A stretch of 64,000 nt of DNA from Ashinkailepas kermadecensis. Lineage: Eukaryota; Arthropoda; Thecostraca; Neolepadidae. Positions 22,976-35,645 of this stretch are shown here, piece by piece. How positions within the stretch are numbered: the first letter of the stretch is position 1; each line of letters opens with the position of its first letter. The position numbers were made by a program, and so were the translations under genes. The stretch spans positions 652,501 to 716,500 of the forward strand of contig JAOTOM010005054.1 in the NCBI GenBank assembly GCA_034440615.1. The letters are read 5' to 3'. Below the pieces are notes generated by a model. The model was not told the origin of the DNA, searched no databases, and saw only the letters and a program-made list of their open reading frames with translations.

Positions 22976-23426
22976 GATACTTTTTTTTAGGTCCGCCACC
23001 CAAGATCAGGCGACCGGGAATGCCCCATCCTCTTACCCAACGACTGCAAGCACCTTACGTTAACACCATAAAATGAACAGTAAAATCGCGGCACTCCCAG
23101 CTAAGAGATGGAAAACAAATAAACAAACATACAAAGCACCCAGTATTAGAGCAATAAAACTAACAATACAGAATGCTGTAAGTAGTCATACACAAAAGAG
23201 GCGTATGACTGGCCATAGATCCATCCCAAAAATAAGTTAAGGTCTAAACTATAATGTTAGTAGCTGGTTAGTGGTCAGATGGTAGTGAGTACTCCTAATT
23301 TGAAATGCTTCTTTTTTTAACTTTGGCTCCTCCCACAACTCCATCCAGCGAAGCATAAGCTTGTTGCCGGGTGGAGTGTGGGAGGAACTATGGTTGGGTG
23401 TTTTTCAACTTCTATATATAGTTAAG
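22976..23426. other. No recognisable feature
   Basis: Nothing supportable; no domain was seen and no repeat partner was found in the window. Confidence 0.4.
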
Positions 23427-23527
23427 CACACACACACACACACATACACACATACACACATATACACATACACACACACACGCCAGCGCCCATGCACATG
23501 CACACACACACACAAAAACACATACAT
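23427..23527 (+). repeat. (CA)n microsatellite, interrupted
   Basis: CA repeats with TACACA interruptions. Frames such as HTHTYT through it are not genes. Confidence 0.9.
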
Positions 23528-23666
23528 ACACATGTGTACTCCCCTGGTTTCCAACAGATATAGTGAATGCATAAGTCATTTCATATTTGCTCAAGAAATA
23601 TGTCTTAATGTGTTTTTTTTAGAACAGTCTTAGAATTTGGTATCTCTGTATACAGGTAATGTTTTG

Positions 23667-25985
23667 CTATGATAATATTCCAAAGCTTAGGTCCAAAACA
23701 TTCAATGGTGAAGAGACGAACATTTTTGTTTGAATTGCTGTGTTGGAATTGGTTTTGTAATCTTGTGGAATATGGGGTATTAAGTGATTCCGTGAAAAGA
23801 GGTCTAATGGAACGAGGACACTGATTATAATTGTTGTTTTTTGCATAATAAACAACATCTGATATTATGCTATATCTTGGACTTTTACAATTTTGTATTT
23901 CTTTAAGATTGGATTTCCACTTTGAGGGGGAAATACACCTTCAATGATATGCATAATTGTTTTCTGAACTAAGGATAACTTGTGTGTCTGATTAACATAG
24001 TTTGTACCCCAGATAAAACATCAATAATTTATATATGGGATAATTAATGCATTGTACAATTTTAGAAGGTGATTTCTCCTTGGAGATATTTAATTTTTGA
24101 TATCATTCCTATGTTGCGACATATTATGTTTGATACACTGCTGATACGGGATACAAATTTCAAATTTTCATCTATGTCTACACCATGATATTTCACTGGA
24201 TTTTGATGCAAAATAGCAGTCACATTAAATTCAATCTCAACATCAATATCCGTTTTGTGATTGTTATGCAGCTGGTATGCAGTTTTGAATTCATTTAATG
24301 ACAAAATAATCGAATGCAGCCATTGTGAGATTTTGCAAGCCATTGGATCTTGTTTTGAAGCTCTGTACAGTCAGTGTTTTTGAAGAAAAAAGCTATATCA
24401 TGAGCATATAGAAATGTCTCACATTATACATGCAAATTTGCAAGATCATTTATTTTATATTATATATTATAAAGAGTAAGGGGCCTAAAATTGAGCCTTG
24501 TGGTACACCCATTTCAATTTTTATGAAAGCAGAAGTGCCATTATTCGTTGTGATAGCTTGTGTTCTTCCTGATAAATATGACTGTATCATTTGATTGCAT
24601 TTCCCTTCACACCATATTTTTCCATTTTTGCACACAATATTTATTTGTCAACAGTATCAAATGCCTTTTTCAAATCAAAGTAAATTCCGATGACATATTC
24701 ATGATTTTAAAATGCTTTAGTGATCAGGCTCTGTATTAACACGCGCACTGGAGGGGGGGGGGCGAAATCCGCCCACCCCTCCGGTTTTTCGCAAATAACT
24801 GCAGATTTTACCGGTCGATATACGCAATTTTCGGTGTACCTGCCTATAAATGAACGGCACGTCGTTTACAGCAAGAAAAATTGAAATCGGCCGAACATTT
24901 TGAAGTTAGGGGCCGCTAAAGTCAAAAAATGTTTTAGCGCCAGACCACCAAAATCGGCGCTGATGCGCTTCCAGTATACTGACAAAAGGGAAGTGTTCTA
25001 GGCAACACTAGCGACTTGTTTGATGCATATTGATATGCTGTATAGTTTCAAGGTCATGTTAGGTCACCAAGGTGAAGTCAGGTCAAGTTCATGACAGGTT
25101 AATGGAACCAAACTTGATCAACTGGAATGTTGCCATAAATGCACTACTGGTTGTCATTTGTACTGTTTGTCATTGCGTTTCCATACTTTATTCATGTACT
25201 TCACTCCCTTCTTCACGAAGCCGATTGCTCCGAGCTGCCCGATGGAGCAGTCGGGCGGGCGGCCGGTTCCGGTAACTGGAACAGGTAACTGACCTGATAA
25301 AGTGGTGCTATATAGGTGACCTGAGGTCAAATGTTGGGTCTAGCATCTGCATTGCATCATTAGTAATGTCCAAGACATCATTCATGCCCATTTTTGAGCA
25401 TTTAAACACAATCACAGCGATCCATAACGATGACAAGCCAAGCCACGCAAAACCGGAAAAGTTTGCCAATCTGACCTCATTTGACCTTGAAGATATTGAC
25501 CTAAGGTCACGCAAATTTCACACAATAGAGTTCACTACCGTGCCCATCCATCCTGCGAATTTCGTTCCTCCAGCTTTACTAGGAGCCGAGATCTTAGGGG
25601 GGGGCGGAATCCGCCCCCCCCCTCCAGTGCGCGTAATTCTCAGAGGCCCTCCAGGGCGCGTGTTAAGAGAAGAGGCATATATGTGGACCTCTGTTTTCTG
25701 AAACCAAATTGCTTAATAGAAAGTATGTTGTGTAGTGTGAAATGTGTCAAGAGTTGGTTGTAGATTATCTTTTCTAATATTTGGATGGAAGAATATTAAT
25801 TGGTCTGTGGTAATTAAATGTTGCTGGGTCACCTTTTTTGTAGATGGGCTTTACAACAGCAATATTAAATGGCTCGGGGAAGATCCCACTACTCAGGCAT
25901 AAGTTGATGACATGGGTTAAGTGTGGTAATATTGACCTATGTGATAGCTTAAGTATCCTGTAATGTATTCCATCAATTCCTGACC
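23667..25985 (-). pseudogene. Minus-strand LINE reverse transcriptase, split by a TTAA element
   Basis: Reading leftwards from about 25,900: GIFPEPFNIAVVKPIYKKGD, a decayed NYRPI block, FGFRK.RSTYMPLL (25720-25670), then the 931-bp insertion, then GIYFDLKKAFDTVDK (motif A, 24690-24640), GVPQGSILGPLLFIIY (motif B, 24510-24465), a thumb block VKYHGVDIDENLKF (24195-24150), LYNALIIPYINY (24060-24020), and a C-terminus ending in FGPKLWN near 23680. A convincing motif C was not located. This pattern is of the Jockey/I/RTE-like group rather than CR1; the exact clade is not decided. It carries several stops and frameshifts. With the insertion and one TTAA removed, the frame reads straight through PLL-L-IQSLITKAF. 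Confidence 0.75.
24736..25666 (+). mobile_element. TTAA-flanked non-autonomous element, copy B (931 bp), inside the LINE
   Basis: TTAA at 24736-24739 and 25663-25666, with the same TIRs as copy A and very similar sequence throughout. It is inserted in the RT fingers region of the minus-strand LINE. DR4 (25050-25065) and ER1 near 25316-25330 are conserved relative to copy A. Confidence 0.9.
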
Positions 25986-25987
25986 CA

Positions 25988-26905
25988 ACATACGTGTAGG
26001 ACAGTTAAGCGACAACAGGTCTTCAGTCAATGGGTAGTTGATCAGTGGAATCGGCTGCCTGCTGATGTTGTCGGGAGTTCCTCATTGAATGTATTTAAAA
26101 GTAGGGTGGATAAATTTTTTAGACAGGAAAATCTTGTTTTTGAGTTATAATTTGTGATGGATGGGGTGAGATGTATGTTAAGTAAGTGTGCAGGGCACAG
26201 ACCCCTTCAAGCAGGCATGGATGCAGTTTGAAAATTATTGATAAAGCATTCAATCCACATGTGTTAAGAGAGATCAGGGGAATAGGGCTGGAAAGCGAGG
26301 GTAGATAGGCATTGATAGGTGTGTGGGATATTGGAGGACTGGTTCTTCAGGATGTGGGATGGTTGGGGAGGGTCTTTTTACCAGGCCTATATTATCTTCG
26401 ATTTACAGACTTAACTGAATGGGCCCTTGGGTCTCTTATTAAGTCTAAACGCTTTATAACTTTACATAGGGTGTACCTAGCAGTGGATTCAGCACCTTCC
26501 TTCGGGATGTGATACTGATGAGATTGTCTATTGTAGCACAATGGGTATGATGGGAGGAGTTTGTAATTGTTGAGTGTGTTATGCAATAGCAAGTGAGTCT
26601 CTTATTAAGTCTAAGCGCTTTATAACTTTATATAGGGTGTACCTAGCAGTGGATTCAGCACCTTCCTTCGGGATGTGATACTGATGAGATTGTCTATGGT
26701 AGCACAATGGGAGTGTGTTATGCAATAGCAAGTGAATTGGTGCTAGATAGGCTGCGATATATAGCTTCCTAGGAACTTCAGGTAAGGGATTGATTGGGTT
26801 GAGAGTATATACATTTCTAGTACCTTTTCCAGATAGGCTTAACCCAGATGGGCCCCTGTGGCTCTTATTAAACCTTAGCACTTTATGACACACTTTATGA
26901 CCCTG
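25988..26905 (+). pseudogene. CR1-like LINE 3' fragment with composite 3' UTR
   Basis: It starts inside the C-terminal coding end (RTVKRQQVFSQ..VVDQWNRLPADVV, then LNVFKSRVDKFFRQE, stop near 26148), homologous to 28495-28660. The 3' UTR of that subfamily runs to about 26435 (GGGCCCTTGG). It is followed without a gap by the 3' UTR type seen at 51680-52205, including a 180-bp duplicated block (GTGTACCTAGCAGTGGATTC at 26469 and 26638) and a terminal CACTTTATGAC microsatellite at 26878-26903. So two different CR1 subfamily tails are joined. Confidence 0.7.
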
Positions 26906-27129
26906 CCCCAATTTTGTGTTCCCTGATTTTGCCGAATAGTTCATTATCTTCATCATCTAAGTGAAATTTCTGTTCATTTTATTTTTATAGTCAGGTTTCA
27001 GAAATACATATCAGGCTCCATTTTTGATTCAGTTGGTTGAGCAAGATATTCAGCTCATCAATTGTATTTACTATGGACCTGGTACAATAGAAGCAACTGA
27101 AGGTCATGCCATGACAGGTGATAGGTTGG
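26906..27129. other. No recognisable feature
   Basis: A short unassigned segment between two CR1 fragments. Confidence 0.4.
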
Positions 27130-28985
27130 GGTTCTTACAATAACTATAGAAGCTGTAGAAAAGCAGTTGCAGAATACAAAACCTAATAAAGCTTCTGGAC
27201 CAGATGATATATATGCTAGGGTCTTAGTAGAGTGTGCTAAAGCTTTAGCAGTTCCCCTAGGTATCATTTTCAAGCGGTTTATGGAATGTTCTGAAGTACC
27301 TGAAGATTGTAGAAATGCAAACGTAGTACCAATATTCAAAAATGGAAGTATGATGTGTGTAGGAAACTACAGGCCAGTCATTTTGACCTCAATAGTTTGC
27401 AAGGTACTAGAAAATCTGGTTAAATAGAATGTTCAGATTCATCTTGATAGGCACAACTTCTTAAGGGATACTCAACATGGATTTCGATCTCCAAGGTCTT
27501 GTTTAACTACCCTATTCGAGTTCATGGAGTATGTTACTACAGAAATAGACAATCAAAGCAGGATGGATGTTGTGTACTTGGACTTTAGCCAAGCTTTTGA
27601 TAAAGTTCCACATGGAAGGCTAATACTTCAACTACAGCAACATGGGATTGTTGGAAAAGTTATAGGTTGGATTGAAGTATGGTTGAGGGGAAGGAAACAA
27701 AGGGTAGTGTTAAATGGTCGTAAATCTGATTCGAAGGATGTTCTTAGTGGAGTACTACAAGGCTCTGTTCTAGGGCCACTTCTCTCTATCATCTTTGTGA
27801 ATAACATTGAGGTAGGGCTGAGGAATAGAGTGTTCAAACTTGCTGATGACGTCACGCTGGTAGGAGTGGCTAACAGTAGTGATCAATCTAGTAATATTCA
27901 ACTAGACTTGGAGGACTTAAAAACGTGGGTTGACCAATGGCAGCTGTCATTCAACTATGATTAGTGTTAGGTTATGCATCTGTAGTCTAGAGGTGAGATT
28001 TTAAGATATACAACTGGAGGGAGGGAACTGGATGTTATTTAGGAGGAAAGAGACTTAGGTGTGTTGGTTTCAAAAGACCTTAAAGCAGAACAACAATGTA
28101 TGTCAGGTAGGAACAGGGCACTCAGAATGCTGGGACTCATTAATAGAAGTGTGAGATATAAGAGCACGGAAGTCATGAAGAAAACTGTACTTAGCATATG
28201 TGCGACCTCACTTGGAATATTCTGTACAAGCATGCAGCCCCTACCTAGAAAAAGATATAGATATGTTAGATAGAGTGCAGCGCAAAGCCATTAGGCTCAC
28301 AAGTGGAATAGGTAACTTAGAATACGGAAAAAGGCTTATGGCATTATATATGTACTCACTCAAGTATAGGAGATTGAGGGGGACATGATTGAAATGCACA
28401 AAATTGTTAAAGGGCTAGATCAGGTCAATTTGAATAATGCTCTTCGGTTTAGTGTATCACATTGGGGTCATACATTCAGGTTAGACAAGTTGAGGTGTAG
28501 GACAGTTAAGCGATAACAGGTCTTCAGTCAAAGGGTTGTTGATCAGTGGAATAAGCTGTCTGCTGATGTTGTGGCGAGTTCCTCATTGAATGTATTTAAA
28601 AGTAGGGTAGACAAATATTTTAGACAGGAAATCTTGTTTTTGAGTTCTAATTTGTGATGGATGGGTGAGATTTATGCTTTAAGTGTGCACGGCACAGACC
28701 CTTTAAGCAGGCATGGATGTAGTTTGAAAATTATTGGTAAGGCATTCAATCCACATGTGTTAAGAGGGATCAAGGGAATAGGGCTGGATAGCTAGGGTAG
28801 ATAGGCATTGATGGGTGTGTGGGATGTTGGTGGATGTTTTTTTAGGATATGGTGATGGTTGGAGTCGGTCTTTTTGCCGGGCTTATGGTATCTTCCATTT
28901 ACAGACTTAACTGGATGGGCCCTTGTGGTTCTTATTAAGTCTAAACACTTTATGACACACACACACACACACACTTTATGACCTT
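27130..28985 (+). pseudogene. CR1-like LINE, 5'-truncated RT and 3' UTR
   Basis: RT blocks in order: NKASGPDDIYARVL (27182-27235), VVPIFKNGS..VGNYRPVILTSIVCKVLE (27320-27415), a stop TAG at 27425, TQHGFRS.RSCL (27472), motif A VVYLDFSQAFDKVPHGR (27556-27620), motif B GVLQGSVLGPLLSIIFVN (27750), and motif C LADD (27839-27850). A stop follows at 27962, then frameshifted C-terminal blocks with RVQRKAIRLTSGIGNLEY (28272) and the DQVNL...FRLDKLR region. Subfamily 3' UTR is at 28640-28985, ending ACTTTATGAC(AC)nACTTTATGACC. FADD has become LADD. It differs from the 48.7-kb subfamily but is of the same clade. Confidence 0.8.
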
Positions 28986-30928
28986 GCATTCAAATGGAGA
29001 ATATCTATATTTCTTCCGAAGTCAGGGCCCATTTCAGCTTGTCTTCTGATATCTTTAACATCTTAGAAATTACAATTCTCTCGAATGCATTCAACATGAG
29101 AATACATAAGGACAAGGTCGTCTCACATTATATTCAAGAATGGGTTAAAGGTTGTATTTTCCAGGGTAAGTAGGTATTGGAACCTAGTTGTAGCGCCTAT
29201 GTAACAAGGTAGTCCAATAATTGTATTGCAACAATACCTGTCTTCCATCTGACCTGACTCGGACGACTACATAGCTAGATCGGAGGTGCCTTGCAATTAA
29301 TGGAGAATATTAACATGAGTGTCGGAATAATACCAGCAATTTACTTCACAAAACCATTCAACCTACTATCCATAAACCCACTGTTGGTGTAACGGAGGCA
29401 AGCAATGCTATAGGTGTCTGTAAAAAAACAAACAAAGAAAAAAAACTTGCTATGAAAAAAATAATGCATACATCACGCAAAAACTGCTCGGAAGCAAAAC
29501 ATGGATATATTAGTTGTGCACAGTTGTCTGTGCGTTCGAAAACAATTGCATGTTGCACAAGCGAAGTTATTCAATTTACTTCAACGGATATTTAGTATAT
29601 ATCTTCTCTAAGCGTAATGAGTATCATCGGTTACTAAGTACAATGATTGACCAACAGTTCTTTCTATATTTCATTCATAAATGTCTTACGAGCGGCGACA
29701 CGGAGCATAGTACACACGTGCGGCTTTTTGGGTAGGTGCTGGGTGGTGGTACAAATCAGTGCGTGGAAACATCGCGATCCAGATATGTTTATTCAGCTAT
29801 TTACCTAACCTAGATAGGTAAGTATGCATGAGTTATTTGTGTTGGTTTGATCACTGCAGAATATGAATAAGTAGGTACATAGGTAGGTAGGCACCCAGGT
29901 ACCTAGTCACCCAGGCACCAACCCACTACCAACATGAACAGGTTAAGGTGCCTTTTTAGCTAGTGTGAATTGCAATGTAATGAAGGTGAAGTTAAACAGG
30001 TACCCACCCAGGCAGACAGGTATGTACGTAGGCAGGGCCCACGCGAATTTAATTATGGTTGCATATATAATTATGCATCTGATACTGCCTATCCCTCCAT
30101 TAATCGGATGGTGTTAAAGATGAGTGCAGATCAAATAGGAATAGTTATATTTACATCATTTTGATTTGGAAGATATACTTAAGTAGGTACCTAGTTAGCT
30201 GGACAAGTTAAATTCCGATGTCTAAACCAGTTGGTGGCATGTTTTTGCAAGTATCTAACAGGAATATGTACATGGCATCTAGTGGAAACAACTGGGACTG
30301 AGTCAATAAACCAGTTCGGCTCATTTTGCATGGTCGGCACCAGAAGGCCCAAGCACCCAAAGCATGGGTGCCAAGGTAAGTGGATACAATTTAATAATAT
30401 TGAATGACCCAAACTAATAAGAAGAGTGTTTCCGTCAATGACATCCACTTGTCTCGGGAATGTATCACCAGCCAGCCTTGACAGGCATGTGGTGCATTAA
30501 ATATTGCACTGGTGATTGTCATTCGCCTCATCCACTTGTTTGCCTATGCCTTCTGGGTATGCTGCTCCATAATTTATCAAGTGTTCAGGAGCTATTGCAT
30601 GATGCCCCGGGTGTACCACGTTAAAATGCTTCTTTGAAGCAGGCCATGGTAATTGGCTCATTCTCCATTCACACACACACACACACACATTCACTCACCA
30701 TAATCCCATGTCACACCAATAGCTCACTGGCCGTATGAATGGTGGTAGGCCATGGGCATCTTTGTTTGGTCATTGCATTTGAGTCGAAATGTCACCTATC
30801 AAGAATGCTGGTGTTCACATGTTTGGTATTATGTTTCACTACATTGAACCAGAACTGCTCCATTTACTAAAATGATAAAGATGATTAGGCTATTATGATG
30901 ATACCAGTGAGTAAGTATTGTCTCATAA
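28986..30928. other. Unassigned; AGGTAGGTACC-like degenerate simple repeat 29805-30030
   Basis: Between about 29805 and 30030, variants of TAGGTA/GGTACCTA/CACCCAGGCA recur irregularly. The rest has no recognisable domain. Confidence 0.45.
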
Positions 30929-30997
30929 AGGTATCTTGTATAATATACAAGATCTTATCTTATCGTATCAAGATAAGATAAGATATTATATACAATG
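30929..30997. repeat. Nested AT-rich palindromes
   Basis: TATCTTGTATAATATACAAGAT is followed directly by ATCTTATCTTATC..GATAAGATAAGAT; two stem-loops lie side by side within 70 bp. It may be the tip of a small MITE. Confidence 0.65.
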
Positions 30998-31172
30998 TAT
31001 ATAGTCCAGCCATCTGGCACCATATGTTCAGTTGAAGTACACATATGCATGATCAGTTTTACTGTTCTGGGTTTACATCCAGTCTCCTAGACCTTTCCCC
31101 CTGCCTGCCTGCCTTCCCACACCTGGTTGTCCTGACAACATACTCCCCTAAGTCAGACCTCTGGAAAGCAAC

Positions 31173-31892
31173 TCATCCAGCTGGGGTGTTATCTCGTGTT
31201 TGTTGATTGGAGTTGTTGCTCCATGTTCTTTCTGTTCTGTATTGTCCTTTGTCGGTTGCATCCATGATCTCATCCCTGCTCATGGCTGGATGTATGTGCA
31301 CATACTTTTGTTCCATTGTTTTTCTGGCCATGATGTTGCCATTTTTGGTATGATAGTTGCATATTTGTTTCTTTTCCCACATGTTACCCAGCATCTGTAC
31401 TTGTTTTGCACGTTTTTCAGTGAGGTTCTCATGTATAGTTATTTTTGTTTTGTGTTCTCCTGTTTGGTTGAATTTTGCTTCATACACTGCATTCCTATCA
31501 CCTAACTCCTGAAATTGTATCAGTACACGCCTGTTTTGACGCAGACTATGGCATGCAGATATATTGTAGGATAGTTTCACACCTAGCTTCTCCTAAATTC
31601 TATTTTTTTGTAATCTCCCTGTTTTTTTCTGGAGTTTCAAATGTGTCCATTGGGACTGATGGAAGCCCACCACCACCTAGAATGAGTGAGTCTTTTCTAG
31701 TGTATTGCTCTATGTTGTCAACTGTACAGTTAAATTCTGAAATTTGTTTTTGAGAACTTTGCTTTCCTCCATGAGTTGTCTTAGCTGGTTGTTTGCTGTC
31801 CTATTTTTATTTCTAGTATCCTCCATTTCCTCTCGAAGTTCCTTCATCTTTTCATTCACTGTTGCCTTGATTTGTTGTTTAATTTCGTCCAT
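31173..31892 (-). pseudogene. LINE ORF1-like protein (coiled coil plus C-terminal domain)
   Basis: From 31892 the minus strand codes a 60-residue coiled coil (MDEIKQQIKATVNEKMKELREEMED...). A decayed IEQYTRKDSF block (typically LEQYSRRNN) follows, then from 31580 LRQNRRVLIQFQELGDRN and KITIHENLTEKRAKQV, the C-terminal domain block of LINE ORF1 RNA-binding proteins (usually I.ENLTP.R..L). The two halves are in different frames. It is an RNA chaperone-type ORF1 unrelated to the SGNH-type ORF1 at 46-48 kb. No matching ORF2 is adjacent. Confidence 0.6.
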
Positions 31893-31929
31893 GACACCTC
31901 CGGTCTATGCACCATCCGAGTTTAGATAG

Positions 31930-33315
31930 TTGTGTCCAGATTAGTAATCTGAGATATAGTCAAAAGCATAACTTGATGATGATCTTAGCCTATCCAAATA
32001 GACAAACGTAAGGAAACAAAAAGGCAAATTAAACTGGCTGCGGTAGTGCGTCTGGTTCGGCTCCAGGTGTCGGAAGCTGACACGTCCGTCTCGTCCGGCG
32101 TTCTGGACACGAATGTGGAAGTGGACATAAGGCAAAGTTCGTTGCACTCGTGGACAGAGCTTTCGCCCTTCGGTCCCTGCCCCGGCTGTAATGTCACAGG
32201 GCGATGGGCTCGTCACCGTTAGGTTCCTCCGTGGGCAAAGGTTGGCTGGGAGACAGAAACGTTGGCGATTCGATGCGGGTGGTTTTCCTCGCGGGAGAGT
32301 CGCCGGAGTGCTCGTCTAGGGTGCCTGGACCTCTTGATTTTTGCTGCCTTCCTCTTCTTGTATTCACTTCTTCTGCCGCTACAGGTTTGTCTTCTTTCTA
32401 AACCTTGGACCTGCCAGGATCTCCTCGTGCATGTCCTGAGACGATGAGATGCTCGGTGAGCGAACCGACGTTTAAGTGCCCTATTTTCAGTGCACCGGAT
32501 TTGGTAGCTGCAGCTGCGGTCTCAGCATTTCACGTCTCCCTCAGTGTCAGGTGAGGAGGCCGCAATAGATGATGGCCTCGTTGGTTAGTTGTCACTATGA
32601 TCGGTTTGTGGACATACCAGAACTGGACCGGTCAAGGTCATGACTGGGATGCCCTGGGTCGAGCCCTGAGCTTTTCCAGCTTAGTCATGTCTAGAGAGCC
32701 GGGAACGGAAAACTTTATAATCGGAACGAAATTGAGCGTAAACATAGTAAGACAATGATTTTGATGTTTTAATGCACAGCTGGGTCAGGACACCGAACTG
32801 AAGCGAACACCTAGTGCAAATGGGCTTGGCGCAGGCAGTGCAGACTGTGGCGGGCTAACCAGATATGACAAGTCGAACTTCGACCACACGGTGGCGATTC
32901 CGTACGCGATGAATCATTCAGCGTGCGAAGAGAACGAACGCACCCGCTTCATCTCGCTCGCTTCAGCACTATAGTGGCCTCTCGCCTCCTACTGTTTCGT
33001 TTCACACACCGGAGCTTGTTTGCGTAAAATAAGGATGGTGGTGGGGTGGGGGGGGGGGGGGTAGCACGGCTTCCATTGACGGATTGCCTTCTTTGTCGGA
33101 CCAAGCACGGGCCACGGTGTAATATCGTCAGCTGTTAGCCGATCATCAGTCACGACTGGTCCACAAGCCACACCCGACAGCTTTCACCCTCGCCCGTGCA
33201 CCTAATTTATCACCTTCCCCAGCGAGGAGGGATTGCGGCACTCCTTATTTTTCCAACCGTGGAGAGCTAGCAGCATGAATTGAAGTCAGCGTGTTGCATG
33301 TGACGATGTCTCATG
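31930..33315. other. No recognisable feature; GC-rich 32040-33250
   Basis: This is more GC-rich and apparently lower-copy sequence, with a G-run at 33046-33061. Open frames (for example 32204-32401 on plus and 31941-32216 on minus) have no recognisable domain. If any host exon lies in this window this is a candidate area, but nothing supports one. Confidence 0.35.
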
Positions 33316-33319
33316 GTAC

Positions 33320-35645
33320 ATGCAAACACAACACATACCAGCACAACACATACCAACATAACACATACCAACATGACACATACCAACATGACACATACCA
33401 ACATGACACATACCAACATGACACATACCAACATGACACATACCAACATGACACATACCAACATGACACATACCAACATGACACATACCAACATGATACA
33501 TACCAACATGACACATACCAACATGACACATACCAACATGACACATACCAACATGACACATACCAACATGACACATACCAACATGACGCATACCAACATG
33601 ACACATACCAACATGACACATACCAACATGACACATACCAACATGACACATACCAACATGACACATACCAACATGATACATACCAACATGACACATACCA
33701 ACATGACACATACCAACATGACACATACCAACATGACACATACCAACATGACACATACCAACATGGCACATACCAACATGATACATACCAACATGACACA
33801 TACCAACATGACACATACCAACATGACACATACCAACATGACACATACCAACATGACACATACCAACATGACACATACCAACATGACACATACCAACATG
33901 ACACATACCAACATGACACATACCAACATGACACATACCAACATGACACATACCAACATGACACATACCAACATGACACATACCAACATGACACATACCA
34001 ACATGACACATACCAACATGACACATACCAACATGCCACATACCAACATGACACATACCAACATTACCAACATGACACATACCAACATGACACATACCAA
34101 CATGACACATACCAACATGACACATACCAACATGACACATACCAACATGACACATACCAACATGACACATACCAACATGACACATACCAACATGAACATA
34201 CCAACATGACACATACCAACATGACACATACCAACATGACACATACCAACATGACACATACCAACATGATACATACCAACATGACACATACCAACATGAC
34301 ACATACCAACATGACACATACCAACATGACACATACCAACATGACACATACCAACATGACACATACCAACATGACACATACCAACATGATACATACCAAC
34401 ATGACACATACCAACATGACACATACCAACATGACACATACCAACATGACACATACCAACATGACACATACCAACATGACACATACCAACATGACACATA
34501 CCAACATGACACATACCAACATGACACATACCAACATGACACATACCAACATGACACATACCAACATGACACATACCAACATGACACATACCAACATGAC
34601 ACATACCAACATGACACATACCAACATGACACATACCAACATGACACATACCAACATGACACATACCAACATGCATACCACACATACCAACATGACACAT
34701 ACCAACATGACACATACCAACATGACACATACCAACATGACACATACCAACATGACACATACCAACATGCACATACCAACATGACACATACCAACATGAC
34801 ACATACCAACATGACACATACCAACATGACACATACCAACATGACACATACCAACATGACACATACCAACATGACACATACCAACATGACACATACCAAC
34901 ATGACACATACCAACATGACACATACCAACATGACACATACCAACATGACACATACCAACATGACACATACCAACATGACACATACCAACATGACACATA
35001 CCAACATGACACATACCAACATGACACATACCAACATGACACATACCAACATGACACATACCAACATGACACATACCAACATGACTGACATACCAACATG
35101 ACACATACCAACATGACACATACCAACATGACACATACCAACATGACACATACCAACATGACACATACCACATACCAACATGACACATACCAACATGACA
35201 CATACCAACATGACACATACCAACATGACACATACCAACATGACACATACCAACATGACACATACCAACATGACACATGACACATACCAACATGACACAT
35301 ACCAACATGATACATACCAACATGACACATACCAACATGACACATACCAACATGACACATACCAACATGACACATACCAACATGACACATACCAACATGA
35401 CACATACCAACATGACACATACCAACATGACACATACCAACATGACACATACCAACATGACACATACCAACATGATACATACCAACATGATACATACCAA
35501 CATGACACATACCAACATGACACATACCGACATGACACATACCAACATGATACATACCAACATGATACATACCAACATGACGCATACCAATATGACACAT
35601 ACCAACATCACACATACCAACATCACACATACCAACATCACACGT
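33320..35645 (+). repeat. 15-bp satellite, about 150 units
   Basis: The unit is ACACATACCAACATG with rare single-base variants (GATAC, GGCAC, GACGC). Phase breaks occur near 34063, 34194, 34673, 34769, 35085, 35170 and 35275, where partial units were lost. Because 15 is a multiple of 3, frames on both strands stay open for hundreds of codons (THTNM, CHVGM, CVMLV, SCWYV repeats); none is a gene. Confidence 0.98.
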
